Shown here in pieces: positions 1-8,044 of a stretch of 36,094 nucleotides of DNA. Under the pieces are notes generated by a model. That model worked only from the letters and a program-made list of their open reading frames with translations, was not told the DNA's origin and did not search any database. This DNA is from Gemmatimonadota bacterium (GTDB lineage Bacteria; Gemmatimonadota; Gemmatimonadetes; Gemmatimonadales; GWC2-71-9): positions 1-36,094 of the forward strand of contig QHUC01000048.1 in the NCBI GenBank assembly GCA_003221045.1. The letters run 5' to 3'. The first letter of the stretch is position 1, and each line of letters starts with the position of its first letter. A program made the translations under genes and the position numbers.

Positions 1-244
1 GGCGGCCTATCAGGCGCGCAAAGAGTACGCGTTCCGTGTGCACGCGGAGGCCTCGAAGCCGCAGATCCGCGCGGCTATCGAGGGGCTCTTCAAGGTGTCC
101 GTGACGGACGTCCGGACGCTGGTCGTGCGCGCCAGGCGGCGCACCGGCGGTCTGCGGGTGGCGCGCGCGGGCCGACGGCCGGCGTGGAAAAAAGCGATCG
201 TGACCCTCAAAGAGGGCGATACGATCCCCGTGTTCGAGGGCTGA
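1..244 (+). CDS. rplW: 50S ribosomal protein L23 (uL23), 3' part only
   Basis: This is the C-terminal part of L23; the start lies before the window. The frame is open from base 2 and ends at TGA 242-244. The visible sequence matches the family: KEYAFRVH, the helix around [18 protein letters not shown], then [12 protein letters not shown] and a final FEG. L23 sits at the exit of the peptide tunnel and is the docking site for trigger factor and SRP (family knowledge). It is followed one base later by rplB, the order expected in the S10 operon (rplC-rplD-rplW-rplB). Identification is secure; only the missing N-terminus limits it. Confidence 0.95.
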   Translation, partial: AAYQARKEYAFRVHAEASKPQIRAAIEGLFKVSVTDVRTLVVRARRRTGGLRVARAGRRPAWKKAIVTLKEGDTIPVFEG

Positions 245-245
245 T

Positions 246-1085
246 ATGGGTATCCGACAGTTCAAGCCGGTGACGCCGGCCACGCGGTTCCGCTCGGTGT
301 CGGACTTCGAGGAGATCACGAAGGGGACGCCGGAGAAGTCGCTCCTCGAGCCGCTGCGGGGCAGCGGGGGCCGGAACAACAAGGGTCACATCACGGCCCG
401 GTATCGGGGGGGCGGCCACAAGCGGCAGTACCGCCGCATCGACTTCCGGCGCGAGAAGTTCGGCGTGCCGGCGAAGGTGGCGGCGGTCGAGTACGACCCG
501 AACCGCACGGGGCGCATCGCGCTGCTGTTTTACGCGGACGGTGAGAAGCGCTACATCCTCGCGCCGAAAGGCCTTGCTGTGGGCGACACGGTGGTCTCCG
601 GACCGGGCTCGGACATCCGCGTGGGAAACACCATGCCGTTGTTCGAGATCCCGCTCGGCACCACGGTGCACAACGTGGAGCTCAAGATCGGGCGCGGCGG
701 CCAGCTCGCCCGGTCGGCCGGCACCGGCGTGCAGGTGGTGGCCAAGGAAGGCAACTACGTCACGCTGCGGCTCCGCTCCACGGAAATGCGTATGGTGCGC
801 GGCGAATGCCTCGCCACCATCGGCGAGGTGTCGAACGCAGAGCATGAGCTCTTGTCGGTGGGCAAGGCCGGCAAGAGCCGCTGGCTCGGGCGGATGCCCC
901 GCGTGCGGGGCGTCGCGATGAATCCCGTGGACCACCCGCTCGGCGGCGGTGAGGGCAAGTCGTCCGGCGGCCGGCCACCCACCAATCCCTGGGGGAAGGT
1001 CGAAGGGAAGAAGACTCGGCACAAGAAGAAGTCGTCGACGAAGCTCATCGTGCGCGGACGCAAGCGCGGGAAGGCGACGCAATAA
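246..1085 (+). CDS. rplB: 50S ribosomal protein L2 (uL2)
   Basis: Full-length L2 of 279 residues, close to the usual 275-277. It starts with [14 protein letters not shown] and carries the family signatures [14 protein letters not shown] (about 56-69), AEVEYDPNR-like [16 protein letters not shown], and the C-terminal [16 protein letters not shown] block that contains the conserved His of the peptidyl-transferase region. The end is rich in Lys and Arg ([12 protein letters not shown]). L2 binds 23S rRNA and is needed for subunit joining (family knowledge). The stop TAA shares its last base with the A of the rpsS start codon, so translation is probably coupled. No damage is visible. Confidence 0.97.
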   Translation: MGIRQFKPVTPATRFRSVSDFEEITKGTPEKSLLEPLRGSGGRNNKGHITARYRGGGHKRQYRRIDFRREKFGVPAKVAAVEYDPNRTGRIALLFYADGEKRYILAPKGLAVGDTVVSGPGSDIRVGNTMPLFEIPLGTTVHNVELKIGRGGQLARSAGTGVQVVAKEGNYVTLRLRSTEMRMVRGECLATIGEVSNAEHELLSVGKAGKSRWLGRMPRVRGVAMNPVDHPLGGGEGKSSGGRPPTNPWGKVEGKKTRHKKKSSTKLIVRGRKRGKATQ

Positions 1086-1522
1086 TGGGACGCTCGGTCA
1101 AGAAGGGGCCGTACGTGGAGCCCTCGCTCATGGTGAAGATCCAGGCCTTGAACGACAAGAACGAGAAGAAGGTCTTCAAGACCTGGTCGCGACGCTCGAC
1201 GATCACGCCTGACTTCGTGGGGCACACGCTCGCGGTGCACAACGGGAACAAGTTCATCCCGGTGTACATCACGGAGAACATGGTCGGCCACAAGCTCGGC
1301 GAGTTCGCCGCGACGCGCCTGTTCCGCGGGCACTCGGCCAAGGGCTCGGCGCAGGAGCGCGAAGAGGCCGCCGCGGCCTGCCGGACGCCTACGCCATCCT
1401 GCGCTTCTCGAAGAAGCTGGCGGCGAAGCAGATCCACAAAGTGCTCAAGTCGGCGGTGGCGAACGCCGAGCAGCGGGCGCTGCGTGAGAACCAGGCGCTG
1501 GACGTGGACCACCTGCGCGTGA
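1085..1522 (+). CDS. rpsS: 30S ribosomal protein S19 (uS19), stop codon lost at a probable deletion
   Basis: The first ~90 residues are a normal S19: [30 protein letters not shown], the [25 protein letters not shown] core and RGHS. S19 binds the head of the 30S subunit near the A-site tRNA. After about residue 92-97 (base ~1365) the frame should stop, but it runs on for ~48 residues of a non-S19, Arg/Ser/Thr-rich sequence to TGA 1520-1522. That tail is rplV read in the wrong frame. So the S19 stop, the intergenic space and the start of L22 are missing between about 1350 and 1380. The 145-residue product drawn here is therefore unlikely to be the native protein. Whether the loss is real or an assembly error cannot be told from the sequence. 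Confidence 0.85.
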   Translation: MGRSVKKGPYVEPSLMVKIQALNDKNEKKVFKTWSRRSTITPDFVGHTLAVHNGNKFIPVYITENMVGHKLGEFAATRLFRGHSAKGSAQEREEAAAACRTPTPSCASRRSWRRSRSTKCSSRRWRTPSSGRCVRTRRWTWTTCA

Positions 1523-1782
1523 ACTACGCCGTCGTGAACGAAGGGCAGACGCTCAAGCGCTTCACCCCGGCCGCGATGGGCCGGGCGACGCCGATCAAAA
1601 AGCGCACGAGTCACATCGAGATCCGGGTGGCGGGCGAAGCGGAATCACGCGCACCCAAAGTCCAGCCCGCCAAGGCCGAGGCGAAAGCCCCGCCCGTGAG
1701 GGCGGGGACCAAGAAGGGCAAACCCACGCGCGCCAAGAAGGCTGCGGGCTCCAAGTCCAAGACGAAGAAAGAGAGCAAGTAA
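1441..1782 (+). CDS. rplV: 50S ribosomal protein L22 (uL22), N-terminus missing
   Basis: The L22 frame is recognisable from about 1372-1381 ([21 protein letters not shown]) and continues through [26 protein letters not shown] and the loop [17 protein letters not shown] that lines the exit tunnel. The family's first ~35 residues (start codon, SPRKxRLVVDLIRG region) are not present; upstream is the end of S19. The only start codon in frame is a GTG at 1441, which would cut into the core, so the annotated start is a makeshift. After the core comes a ~50-residue Lys/Ala/Pro-rich tail that most L22 proteins lack; it contains a perfect DNA hairpin at 1688-1707. The stop TAA is followed at once by the GTG of rpsC. 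Confidence 0.85.
   Translation: MLKSAVANAEQRALRENQALDVDHLRVNYAVVNEGQTLKRFTPAAMGRATPIKKRTSHIEIRVAGEAESRAPKVQPAKAEAKAPPVRAGTKKGKPTRAKKAAGSKSKTKKESK
1688..1707. repeat. Perfect 8-bp hairpin inside the L22 tail
   Basis: The arms CCCCGCCC (1688-1695) and GGGCGGGG (1700-1707) are perfectly complementary around a GTGA tetraloop. The hairpin is within coding sequence, in the low-complexity tail of L22. It resembles the palindromes in the L5 extension (4137-4214) in being an in-frame GC hairpin within a non-conserved tail. No T-run follows, so it is not a classical terminator. Confidence 0.7.
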
Positions 1783-2442
<660 letters not shown>

Positions 2443-2446
2443 GTCC

Positions 2447-2860
2447 ATGCTCGCACCGAAGCGCGTCAAGTTTCGGAAGCGGTTCAAGGGCCGCACCAAG
2501 GGCATGGCCACGCGCGGTAACACCGTGGCGTTCGGCCACTACGGGCTCATGGCGCTCGAGCCGGGCTGGATCACGAACCGCCAGATCGAGGCGTCACGCG
2601 TGGCGCTCACGCGCGAGATGAAACGCGGCGGCAAGGTGTGGATCCGGCTCTTCCCGGACAAGCCGATCACCAAGAAGCCCGCCGAGACGCGCATGGGAAA
2701 GGGCAAGGGGAATCCGGAGGGCTGGGTGGCGGTCGTCAAGCCCGGGCGCGTGATGTTCGAGCTCGAGGGCATCGCGGAGGACTTGGCGCGGCAGGCCTTG
2801 GGGCTCGCGGCGGCTAAGCTCCCGATCAAGTCGAAGTTCGTGCGGCGGGAGGAACGGTAG
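2447..2860 (+). CDS. rplP: 50S ribosomal protein L16 (uL16)
   Basis: Complete L16 of 137 residues: [26 protein letters not shown]-like [16 protein letters not shown], the [41 protein letters not shown] block and a [20 protein letters not shown] end. L16 contacts the A-site tRNA elbow and helps organise the peptidyl-transferase centre. The next gene, rpmC, starts on the base after the stop. Confidence 0.97.
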   Translation: MLAPKRVKFRKRFKGRTKGMATRGNTVAFGHYGLMALEPGWITNRQIEASRVALTREMKRGGKVWIRLFPDKPITKKPAETRMGKGKGNPEGWVAVVKPGRVMFELEGIAEDLARQALGLAAAKLPIKSKFVRREER

Positions 2861-3061
2861 ATGGCGACGAAAAAGCCCGAGGCGCTGCGCGAGATGAAGA
2901 ACGAGGATCTCGAGCAGCAGCTGGTGGTGCTGACCGAGGAGCGGTTTCGGCTGGGGTTCCGCCGGGCCACCGAGGCGCTGCCGAACCCGATCCAGCTGCG
3001 CAGGATCCGGCGCGAGATCGCGCGGATCAAGACCATTCTGAGAGAAAGGGCTCAGGGATGA
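2861..3061 (+). CDS. rpmC: 50S ribosomal protein L29 (uL29)
   Basis: A 66-residue two-helix protein with the family pattern: [14 protein letters not shown] near the start, [17 protein letters not shown] in the middle, and [22 protein letters not shown] at the end. L29 sits beside L23 at the tunnel exit. Its stop overlaps the rpsQ start (ATGA at 3058-3061), so the two are probably translationally coupled. Confidence 0.95.
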   Translation: MATKKPEALREMKNEDLEQQLVVLTEERFRLGFRRATEALPNPIQLRRIRREIARIKTILRERAQG

Positions 3062-3306
3062 GGGGGCGGCGCAAGGTTCGCACCGGCGTGGTGGTGAGCG
3101 ACAAGATGCAGAAGACGGTCACGGTGTCGCTCGTGCGCCGGTTCGCGCACGGGTTCTACGGCAAGCAGATCGTGCGCACCAAGCAGGTCGCCGCGCACGA
3201 CGAGCAGGGCGCCAAGGCGGGGGACACGGTGCGGATCGTCGAGACCCGTCCGCTGTCCAAGACCAAGCGGTGGCGGGTGGTCGAAATCGTCGAGCGCGCG
3301 AAGTAG
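3058..3306 (+). CDS. rpsQ: 30S ribosomal protein S17 (uS17)
   Basis: An 82-residue OB-fold protein: [22 protein letters not shown], then a basic hairpin loop, [34 protein letters not shown]. This is the standard S17 pattern and length. S17 binds helix 11 and helix 7 of 16S rRNA early in assembly. The start overlaps the rpmC stop by 4 bases. Confidence 0.96.
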   Translation: MRGRRKVRTGVVVSDKMQKTVTVSLVRRFAHGFYGKQIVRTKQVAAHDEQGAKAGDTVRIVETRPLSKTKRWRVVEIVERAK

Positions 3307-3324
3307 CGGGAGGGGGAGGGGACC

Positions 3325-3693
3325 GTGGTACAGCAGGAATCGATTCTCAAGATCGCGGACAACTCGGGCGCGCGGCGCGCGCTCGTGATCCGGGTGCTCG
3401 GCGGATCCAAGCGCCGGTACGCAGGGCTCGGCGACATCGTCGTCGTGGCCATCAAGGACGCCATTCCCACGGGCCAGATCAAGAAGGGCGAGGTGGCCAA
3501 GGCCGTGATCGTCCGCACGGCCAAGGAGACCAAGCGGCGGGACGGCTCCTACATCCGGTTCGACGAGAACGCCGCGGTGCTCATCACGGACCAGGGCGAG
3601 CCTCGGGCGACCCGCATTTTCGGACCGGTGGGGCGCGAGCTGCGCGAGAAGCGATTCATGAAAATCGTGTCGCTCGCGCCGGAGGTCATCTGA
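3325..3693 (+). CDS. rplN: 50S ribosomal protein L14 (uL14)
   Basis: Complete L14, 122 residues, starting at GTG 3325. The family start V-Q-Q-E-S with [21 protein letters not shown] is clear, followed by [42 protein letters not shown] and [26 protein letters not shown] purine-rich stretch (GGGAGGGGGAGGGG, 3308-3321) just upstream provides a strong ribosome binding site in the 18-base gap after rpsQ. Confidence 0.97.
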   Translation: MVQQESILKIADNSGARRALVIRVLGGSKRRYAGLGDIVVVAIKDAIPTGQIKKGEVAKAVIVRTAKETKRRDGSYIRFDENAAVLITDQGEPRATRIFGPVGRELREKRFMKIVSLAPEVI

Positions 3694-3694
3694 C

Positions 3695-4090
3695 ATGAAG
3701 CCGCTGGTCTTCAAGAAGAGCCGCCGGGCGGCCGCTCGAGGCCAGGAGCCCGAGCGCCACAAGATGCACATCGCCAAGGGCGACACCGTGCGCGTGATCT
3801 CCGGCGAGCATCGCGGCAAGGAGGGCAAGGTCCTCCGGGTGTTCCCCAAGGAATTCCGGGTGGAAGTGGAAGGCGTGAACATCGTGAAGAAGCACAAGCG
3901 GGCCGCGTCGGCGAACGAGGAGAGCGGCATCATCGAGCTGACGGCGCCGATCGCCGCGTCGAAAGTGATGCTGCTCGACCCGAAGTCCGGCGAACCCACA
4001 CGAGTGCGGCGGCGCCTGGACAAGGACGGAACGGCAGAGCGGGTGGCGGTGAAGTCGGGCCAGCCGATCCCGCGCGTGAAAGCGAAATAG
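3695..4090 (+). CDS. rplX: 50S ribosomal protein L24 (uL24) with short N-terminal extension
   Basis: The KOW-domain core starts at about residue 24 ([28 protein letters not shown]) and continues with [14 protein letters not shown] and [20 protein letters not shown]. The usual protein is ~105 residues; this one is 131 because of about 23 extra basic N-terminal residues. I keep the upstream ATG because GGAGGT at 3681-3686 lies 8 bases before it; the ATG at 3764 would give a more standard protein but has no such site. L24 initiates assembly of the 50S subunit (family knowledge). Confidence 0.93.
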   Translation: MKPLVFKKSRRAAARGQEPERHKMHIAKGDTVRVISGEHRGKEGKVLRVFPKEFRVEVEGVNIVKKHKRAASANEESGIIELTAPIAASKVMLLDPKSGEPTRVRRRLDKDGTAERVAVKSGQPIPRVKAK

Positions 4091-4092
4091 TC

Positions 4093-4923
4093 ATGGCGGA
4101 TACCAAGGAAAAGGAACCCAAGCAGGGTCGCGCGGCTGACCCCGGGGCCGTGCCCCGGGGTGAACCGGCGGCCGAGCAACCCGCGGTTGACCCCGGGACG
4201 ACGCCCCAGGGTCAGGAGCCGAAGGTCGCCGACGTCGCCCCCGCGGAGGCCCCGGCGGCGCCCAAGCCGAAGCAGAAGGAAAAGCAGAAAGGCAAGAAGC
4301 CGGCAGAGGGCAAGCCGGCCGCTCCGGCCGAGCCTGAAGGCCCGCCGCCCGAGCCGGCTCCGCGCGCCCGGCTGCTCGACTACTACGAGCGGCAGGTGCG
4401 AGCGAAGCTGACCCAGCAGTTCGGCCTGAAGAACCCGCACCAGATCCCGAAGCTCGTGAAGATCGTGCTCAACGTCGGGATGGGGGACGCCACGAAGAAC
4501 CCGAAGGGGCTCGAGGCCGCCGTGGCCGAGCTCGGCGCGATCTCGGGCCAACGGCCCGTGGTCACGCGGGCGAAGAAGTCGATCGCGAACTTCAACCTGC
4601 GGCAGGGCATGGCCGTGGGGTGCGCGGTGACGCTCCGCGGCGGCCGGATGTTCGAGTTTCTGGACCGGTTCATCAGCGTCGCCGTGCCGCGGATGCGCGA
4701 CTTCCGCGGGCTGCCGACCGACAGTTTCGACGGTCACGGGAACTACACGATCGGCATCAAGGAGCAGATGATCTTCCCGGAGATCGACTACGACAAGGTC
4801 GAGAAGATCCACGGGATGGATATCACGTTCGTGACGAGCGCCGGCCGGGACGACACCGCGCTGGCCCTGCTGCGCGAGCTGGGGATGCCCTTCCGGGGCG
4901 AAGCCCCGGTCGCGGTCGGTTAA
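4093..4923 (+). CDS. rplE: 50S ribosomal protein L5 (uL5) with a ~90-residue low-complexity N-terminal extension
   Basis: The L5 core occupies about residues 92-276: [45 protein letters not shown]-like block, [51 protein letters not shown] and [26 protein letters not shown]5 links the 5S rRNA and the P-site tRNA. The usual length is ~180; the extra N-terminal ~90 residues are rich in Ala, Pro, Lys, Glu and contain a twice-repeated DPG..P.G.EP-like unit encoded by two 27-bp palindromes (4137-4163, 4188-4214). I see no start codon in frame close to the core, so the extension appears to be translated. Confidence 0.93.
   Translation: MADTKEKEPKQGRAADPGAVPRGEPAAEQPAVDPGTTPQGQEPKVADVAPAEAPAAPKPKQKEKQKGKKPAEGKPAAPAEPEGPPPEPAPRARLLDYYERQVRAKLTQQFGLKNPHQIPKLVKIVLNVGMGDATKNPKGLEAAVAELGAISGQRPVVTRAKKSIANFNLRQGMAVGCAVTLRGGRMFEFLDRFISVAVPRMRDFRGLPTDSFDGHGNYTIGIKEQMIFPEIDYDKVEKIHGMDITFVTSAGRDDTALALLRELGMPFRGEAPVAVG
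4137..4163. repeat. 27-bp palindromic element, copy 1, in the L5 extension
   Basis: The arms ACCCCGGGGC and GCCCCGGGGT form a perfect 10-bp stem around a CGT loop. A second element of the same length, 21 of 27 bases identical by eye, begins 51 bases (17 codons) later. Both are in frame and encode variable linker sequence, as expected for a mobile or duplicated palindrome tolerated within a disordered region. Confidence 0.7.
4188..4214. repeat. 27-bp palindromic element, copy 2, in the L5 extension
   Basis: The related palindrome TGACCCCGGG...CCAGGGTCA has two stem mismatches, so it is a decayed or diverged copy of 4137-4163. It encodes [10 protein letters not shown] where copy 1 encodes [10 protein letters not shown]. 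Confidence 0.65.
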
Positions 4924-4940
4924 GGGGGAGAGTCCGGGTC

Positions 4941-5126
4941 ATGGCCAAGAAGGCGTGGATGGAGAAGGTCAAGCGGAAGCCGAAGTTCAAGGTGCGGGCG
5001 TACTACCGGTGCCAGCGCTGCGGGCGCAGTCGCGGCACGCTCCGGAAGTTCAAGCTGTGCCGCATCTGTTTCCGGGAGCTCGCGCTGCGCGGGGAGATTC
5101 CCGGCGTGCGCAAGGCCAGTTGGTAA
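4941..5126 (+). CDS. rpsN: 30S ribosomal protein S14 type Z (uS14)
   Basis: A 61-residue zinc-type S14: [29 protein letters not shown], then [28 protein letters not shown]. The four cysteines (CQRC at about 24-27 and CRIC at about 40-43) form the zinc site of the short S14 class. The start ATG 4941 is preceded by AGGGGGAGAG (4923-4932). The longer open frame upstream in this phase is the antisense-like read-through of rplE and not part of the gene. Confidence 0.96.
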   Translation: MAKKAWMEKVKRKPKFKVRAYYRCQRCGRSRGTLRKFKLCRICFRELALRGEIPGVRKASW

Positions 5127-5141
5127 AGGACGGTACGCGAG

Positions 5142-5537
5142 ATGAGTGTGACTGATCCCGTCGCCGATATGCTCACCCGGGTGCGCAACGCCTGCCAGGC
5201 GGGGCACCGTCGGGTCGACATGCCGGTGTCGAAGCTGAAAGTCGAGATTGCACGGCTGCTCCGCGACAACCACTACGTCCAGGACTTCAAGGTGCTGGAC
5301 GACGGGCGTCACGGACTGCTGCGGCTGTATCTCAAGTATCACAACGACGCCCCCGTGATCCGCGAGCTGCAGCGCGTGTCCGCGCCCGGCCTGCGGCGCT
5401 ACGTGAAGGCGCGCGAGATCCCGCGCGTCAAGAACGGCCTCGGCATGGCGATTCTCTCCACGCCGCAAGGCCTGATGACGGACCGCGAAGCCCGCACCGC
5501 CCGCGTGGGCGGTGAGCTCCTCGCAGTGGTCTGGTAG
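5142..5537 (+). CDS. rpsH: 30S ribosomal protein S8 (uS8)
   Basis: Complete S8, 131 residues: SVTDPVADMLTRVRNA, the VSKLKVEIARLLRDNHYV helix, PGLRRYVKAREIPRVKNGLGMAILSTPQGLMTDREAR and GGELLAVVW. These are the N- and C-terminal domains that bind helix 21 of 16S rRNA. In other bacteria S8 also represses the spc operon by binding its mRNA; nothing in this sequence was checked for that. Confidence 0.96.
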   Translation: MSVTDPVADMLTRVRNACQAGHRRVDMPVSKLKVEIARLLRDNHYVQDFKVLDDGRHGLLRLYLKYHNDAPVIRELQRVSAPGLRRYVKAREIPRVKNGLGMAILSTPQGLMTDREARTARVGGELLAVVW

Positions 5538-5545
5538 GGGACCTC

Positions 5546-6094
5546 ATGTCGCGTATCGGCAAGAAGCCGGTCCCGCTACCGAAGGGCGTCACGGCCCAGC
5601 TCGAGGGACTGCGAGTCACGGTGAAGGGCCCCAAAGGCGAGATCAGTCGGCTCGTCCACCCCGAGCTCGCCGTGGCTTTGGACGGCGAATCGATCGTCGT
5701 GCGACGTCCCTCCGACGAGGCCCGGCACAAGGCGCTCCATGGTCTGACCCGGACGCTCATCGCGAACATGGTCGACGGAGTCACGAAGGGGTTCGCCAAG
5801 GCGCTCGAGATCCAGGGGGTGGGATACAAGGCGGAGCCCAAGCCGTTCGGCGTGCAGCTCGTCGTCGGGTTCTCCCACCCGGTGCCGTATCACGCGCCGA
5901 CCGGGATCAAGATCTCGGTCGACAACAACGTCGTGGTGAAAATCGAGGGCGTGGACAAGGAGCTCGTGGGGCAGGTGGCGGCGGAAATCCGCGCCATCCG
6001 GCCGCCCGAGCCGTACAAAGGCAAAGGAATCCGCTACGCGGGCGAGCAGGTCCGGCGCAAAGCCGGCAAGACCGCCCAAGCGGCGGCGAAATAA
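5546..6094 (+). CDS. rplF: 50S ribosomal protein L6 (uL6)
   Basis: Complete L6, 182 residues: SRIGKKPVPLPKGV, VTVKGPKGEISR, HGLTRTLIANMVDGVTKGFAKALEIQGVGYKAE, and the second repeat ending RPPEPYKGKGIRYAGEQVRRKAGKT. L6 sits near the factor-binding site of the large subunit. Spacing to rplR is 3 bases. Confidence 0.97.
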   Translation: MSRIGKKPVPLPKGVTAQLEGLRVTVKGPKGEISRLVHPELAVALDGESIVVRRPSDEARHKALHGLTRTLIANMVDGVTKGFAKALEIQGVGYKAEPKPFGVQLVVGFSHPVPYHAPTGIKISVDNNVVVKIEGVDKELVGQVAAEIRAIRPPEPYKGKGIRYAGEQVRRKAGKTAQAAAK

Positions 6095-6097
6095 CCC

Positions 6098-6469
6098 ATG
6101 CGCAAGATCCATAAGATCCGGACGCAGGCACACCGCCGTCTTCGGCGTCACCTGCGCGTGCGACGCAAGGTCGCCGGTAGTGCGGAGCGTCCTCGGCTGG
6201 TGGTGTTCCGCTCGTCGAAGCACATCTACGCCCAGGTCGTGGACGATGTCCGGGGAGTGACGCTGCTGGGCGCCGGAGACACCTCCGAAGGCATTCAGGT
6301 GGATGGCAAGGGAAAGACTGCCCGGAGCTTCGCGCTCGGACGCTTGATCGCCGTCAAGGCCAAGGAGAAGGGGATCGGGAAAGTTGTGTTCGACCGAGGT
6401 GGGTACCAGTATCACGGGCGCGTGAAGGCCGTGGCCGACGGCGCCCGCAAAGGCGGATTGGAGCTCTAA
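6098..6469 (+). CDS. rplR: 50S ribosomal protein L18 (uL18)
   Basis: Complete L18, 123 residues: a basic N-terminus ([38 protein letters not shown]), then [54 protein letters not shown]18 binds 5S rRNA. The last base of its stop is the first base of the rpsE start codon. Confidence 0.97.
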   Translation: MRKIHKIRTQAHRRLRRHLRVRRKVAGSAERPRLVVFRSSKHIYAQVVDDVRGVTLLGAGDTSEGIQVDGKGKTARSFALGRLIAVKAKEKGIGKVVFDRGGYQYHGRVKAVADGARKGGLEL

Positions 6470-7233
6470 TGGAGAACGAGCAACAGCCGAGGCCGTCAGG
6501 CCCGGCGACGATCGAACCCGCCGAGACGGCACACGCCGGGGGCGAGGGCCGTCCCGAGGAGCGACCGGCAGGTGCCGGCGGTAGTAGCAGTGGTGGCAGT
6601 GGTGGCGGCGGTGGGGGCGGTGGGGGCGGTGGCGGGGGCCGCGGCCGGGGTGGTCGCGGCGGCGGTCGGGGCGGTGGTCGGGGGCGCGGGGGCGAGCGAC
6701 GCGACTCGAGCGACCGCCAGCGCGAGGGCGACGGCCTGGTCGAGAACGTGATCTCGATCAACCGTGTGGCCAAGGTGGTGAAGGGTGGGCGGCGGTTCGG
6801 CTTCAACGCCCTCGTGGCGGTGGGCGACGGGCAAGGGCGCGTCGGCATCGCGACCGGGAAGGCGAACGAAGTCAGCGAGGCGGTGCGCAAGGCGGTCGAG
6901 GCCGCCCGGCGGCGAATGATGGAGGTACCCCTCGCCGGCACCACCATCCCACACGAGATCGTGGGTCACCACGGCGCGGGGCGGGTGCTCTTGAAGCCCG
7001 CGGCGTCCGGGACCGGCGTCATCGCCGGGGGTCCCGTGCGCGCCGTGCTCGAGTGCGCCGGCGTCCGCGACATCTTGACCAAGAGTCTCGGCTCCACCAA
7101 CCCGCACAACATGGTTCGGGCCACGGTGGACGCCCTGCAGCACCTCACCACGGCGCGCCGGGTGGCAAAGGAGCGCGGCGTCGAGCTCGAAGCGATTCCG
7201 TACAAGGCCCGGCAGGAGGCGGTCCGTGGCTAG
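6469..7233 (+). CDS. rpsE: 30S ribosomal protein S5 (uS5) with Gly/Arg-rich N-terminal domain
   Basis: The S5 core runs from about residue 86: [46 protein letters not shown]-like block, [35 protein letters not shown] and [16 protein letters not shown]. Normal S5 is ~165-170 residues; this one is 254. The extra part is a polar stretch (1-34), a poly-glycine run (about 42-57) and an RGG-type region (about 58-77, [18 protein letters not shown]). No alternative start occurs between the glycine run and the core except codons inside the fold, so the extension is probably translated. S5 is a fidelity protein at the mRNA entry side. Confidence 0.94.
   Translation: MENEQQPRPSGPATIEPAETAHAGGEGRPEERPAGAGGSSSGGSGGGGGGGGGGGGGRGRGGRGGGRGGGRGRGGERRDSSDRQREGDGLVENVISINRVAKVVKGGRRFGFNALVAVGDGQGRVGIATGKANEVSEAVRKAVEAARRRMMEVPLAGTTIPHEIVGHHGAGRVLLKPAASGTGVIAGGPVRAVLECAGVRDILTKSLGSTNPHNMVRATVDALQHLTTARRVAKERGVELEAIPYKARQEAVRG
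6573..6696 (+). repeat. GGN-rich simple repeat encoding the S5 glycine/RGG tract
   Basis: The stretch is an almost uninterrupted series of GGC, GGT, GGG and CGG/CGC codons. It encodes the poly-Gly and RGG region of S5. Such tracts are prone to slippage and to assembly errors, so the exact glycine count should be treated with caution. Confidence 0.8.
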
Positions 7234-7492
7234 AAAACCGCCCACGCGGAAATACCGCAAGCGCAAACCTGGGCGCGACCGGCCCCTTCCCCCTCCAGGA
7301 AAGGGCGAGCTGCGGATTCTCCAGGTCCGCTCGGGGATTGGTCGGCCCGCCTTGGAACGCCGTACGCTCGAGGCGCTGGGCCTCAAGCATCATCAGGACG
7401 CCGTGGTGAAGAAGGACCATCCATCGCTCCGCGGCATGCTCCGTCAGGTGCGCCACCTCGTCGAGGTGACGCCCGCGAAGGCTAAGGATTAG
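7226..7492 (+). CDS. rpmD: 50S ribosomal protein L30 (uL30) with basic N-terminal extension
   Basis: The L30 core is at about residues 28-84: [53 protein letters not shown]. The family is ~60 residues; here ~27 basic residues ([16 protein letters not shown]) precede it, giving 88. The chosen GTG 7226 overlaps the end of rpsE by 8 bases; a start closer to the core is not obvious. Confidence 0.92.
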   Translation: MARKPPTRKYRKRKPGRDRPLPPPGKGELRILQVRSGIGRPALERRTLEALGLKHHQDAVVKKDHPSLRGMLRQVRHLVEVTPAKAKD

Positions 7493-7494
7493 CA

Positions 7495-8040
7495 ATGGCG
7501 AAGGCGAAAGCGAAACCGAAGACACGGGCGAAAGCCAAGCCACGGGCGAGGGCCAAACCCCGGGCGGAGGCGGCGGAGGCGTCGAAGGCGGAGCCACCGC
7601 ATCTCACTCTCTCGAGCCTGCGGCCGCCGCGCGGTTCGCACCGCGCCCGCATCCGCAAGGGACGGGGGCCCGGCTCGGGCATCGGGAAGACCGCCGGTCG
7701 GGGCGGGAAGGGCCAGACCGCGCGGCAGGGCGGCAAGGTGCGTCCCGGCTTTGAGGGCGGCCAGATGCCGCTCATTCGCCGGATTCCCAAGCGCGGGTTC
7801 ACGAACCCGTTCAAGCAACCGGCGCAGGTCGTCAACGTGCGACATCTCGGCCAGCTCGCCGAAGGGGTCGAGGTCACCCCCGAGACGCTGTTCGGCGCCG
7901 GGCTCGTGCGCCGGCCTGACCGTCCGGTTAAGCTCCTGGGGATGGGCGACGTGCAGCGGAAGTTCAGCGTGAAGGGCGTCACGGTGTCCGCGTCCGCCCG
8001 CTCGAAGATCGAGCAGGCGGGCGGCACGATCGCGAGCTGA
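7495..8040 (+). CDS. rplO: 50S ribosomal protein L15 (uL15) with Lys/Ala/Arg-rich N-terminal tail
   Basis: The L15 core begins at about residue 36: HLTLSSLRPPRGSHRARIRKGRGPGSGIGKTAGRGGKGQTAR, GFEGGQMPLIRRIPKRGF, then VNVRHLGQL and KLLGMGDVQRKFSVKGVTVSASARSKIEQAGG. The first ~35 residues are repeats of KAKPRARAKP type, giving 181 residues in total against ~145-150 usually. L15 is a late assembly protein of the 50S subunit. secY follows after 4 bases. Confidence 0.95.
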   Translation: MAKAKAKPKTRAKAKPRARAKPRAEAAEASKAEPPHLTLSSLRPPRGSHRARIRKGRGPGSGIGKTAGRGGKGQTARQGGKVRPGFEGGQMPLIRRIPKRGFTNPFKQPAQVVNVRHLGQLAEGVEVTPETLFGAGLVRRPDRPVKLLGMGDVQRKFSVKGVTVSASARSKIEQAGGTIAS

Positions 8041-8044
8041 TCCG

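Noticed and set aside
3052-4812. A 586-residue open frame on the minus strand opposite S17, L14, L24 and L5
   Set aside because: It is a GC-driven antisense shadow of well-identified ribosomal genes and shows no domain of its own.
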